From positions 137,204 to 201,203 of the forward strand of contig CAYPXY010000004.1 of NCBI GenBank assembly GCA_964414815.1: a stretch of DNA of 64,000 bases, in the 5' to 3' direction. The position numbers were made by a program, and so were the translations under genes. The notes under the pieces are model-generated. The model searched no databases. It worked only from the letters and a program-made list of their open reading frames with translations, and had not been told where the DNA came from. The DNA comes from Mariniblastus sp964414815. Its GTDB lineage: Bacteria; Planctomycetota; Planctomycetia; Pirellulales; Pirellulaceae. The first letter of the stretch is position 1; each line of letters opens with the position of its first letter. Below, in pieces: positions 63,831 through 64,000 of the stretch.

Positions 63831-64000
63831 AACCCGAGCCTGCGGCTCGTTCCATTCCTCATTTAACCCAATAGGAGCATCTTAACTTAACCCGTGCGTA
63901 ACAGTTCGGGTTCCACAACTGCGTAAATCTTCGGGTTCAATGACAGTACTCGCTGCGCCCGATGACGTCAGGAATCCGACCATAGGATTTGTTGTGCCGC

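Larger units (their letters stand above)
61434..63939 (+). mobile_element. IS21-family insertion sequence (complete)
   Basis: The left end starts TGAACCCGAAGTATTACGCG (61434-61453) and the right end is the inverted TGAACCCGAAGATTTACGC (63939-63921), with a further inner copy GGAACCCGAACTGTTACGC (63914-63896). Multiple terminal repeats are typical of IS21 elements, where they bind the transposase. Inside are istA and istB, with overlapping stop and start. No target duplication was recognised in the flanks (GAGTTAG left, ATGACAG right). The element lies 14 bases after the SUMF1 gene. Confidence 0.88.

Overview
The window looks like a chromosomal segment from a planctomycete. The clearest indicators are a BBP7-type outer-membrane beta-barrel, a TPR / ExbB / ExbD / terpenoid-cyclase-like cluster, DUF1080 and Tat-signal Gfo/Idh/MocA proteins, a giant secreted RHS protein and a S26 signal peptidase with long insertions. 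No rRNA or ribosomal marker is present, so the phylum is an inference from gene content.

Layout. 1-4618 (+): histidine and amino-acid catabolism, with urocanate hydratase (5' end cut by the window), histidine ammonia-lyase, a DJ-1/PfpI protein and a threonine aldolase. 4629-8104 (-): a hybrid sensor kinase, thiol peroxidase and a small membrane protein. 8430-12727: tRNA-Ala(GGC) followed by a decaying integrative/mobilizable element: an integrase broken by an in-frame TGA, an excisionase-like protein, a small cargo protein, a possible oriT stretch, an accessory protein, a MobF relaxase cut after its catalytic domain, and an IS630 remnant. 12700-19135 (-): a sulfide/persulfide/thiosulfate island. 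It holds two ArsR-type regulators (one fused to rhodanese), a YgaP-like rhodanese, a persulfide-dioxygenase-like MBL protein with rhodanese domains, two small cysteine-containing membrane proteins, a TauE exporter, a sulfide:quinone oxidoreductase whose C-terminus was lost at the IS630 junction, and a DoxD-DoxA fusion. 19331-25285: uridine kinase, DUF1080 protein, a 1226-aa MscS-type channel and two TatA-like proteins. 25612-32293 (-): TPR protein, ExbB, ExbD and a terpenoid-cyclase-like protein. 32570-41548: acyl-CoA desaturase, Tat-exported epimerase, a 12-TM carrier, an unknown membrane protein, a NhaD/ArsB-like antiporter, a universal stress protein and a low-molecular-weight phosphatase. 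41566-50285 (-): the signal peptidase with insertions, a zinc metallopeptidase, a Gfo/Idh/MocA oxidoreductase, a DoxX protein and two TPR membrane proteins. 50608-53675 (+): BBP7 barrel and L-2-hydroxyglutarate oxidase. 53928-61419 (+): a giant RHS gene split by a frameshift, then a secreted DUF1579-SUMF1 protein. 61434-63939: an intact IS21-family element.

Across the backbone four copies of a ~120-bp palindromic repeat sit in intergenic gaps, two of them supplying the stop codon of the preceding gene. A different palindrome of the same style lies at 42942-43058. The observations most worth following are the sulfur island with its leaderless regulator and hidden small genes, the RHS tip with its downstream partner, the signal peptidase with its lectin-like insert, and the palindromic repeat family.
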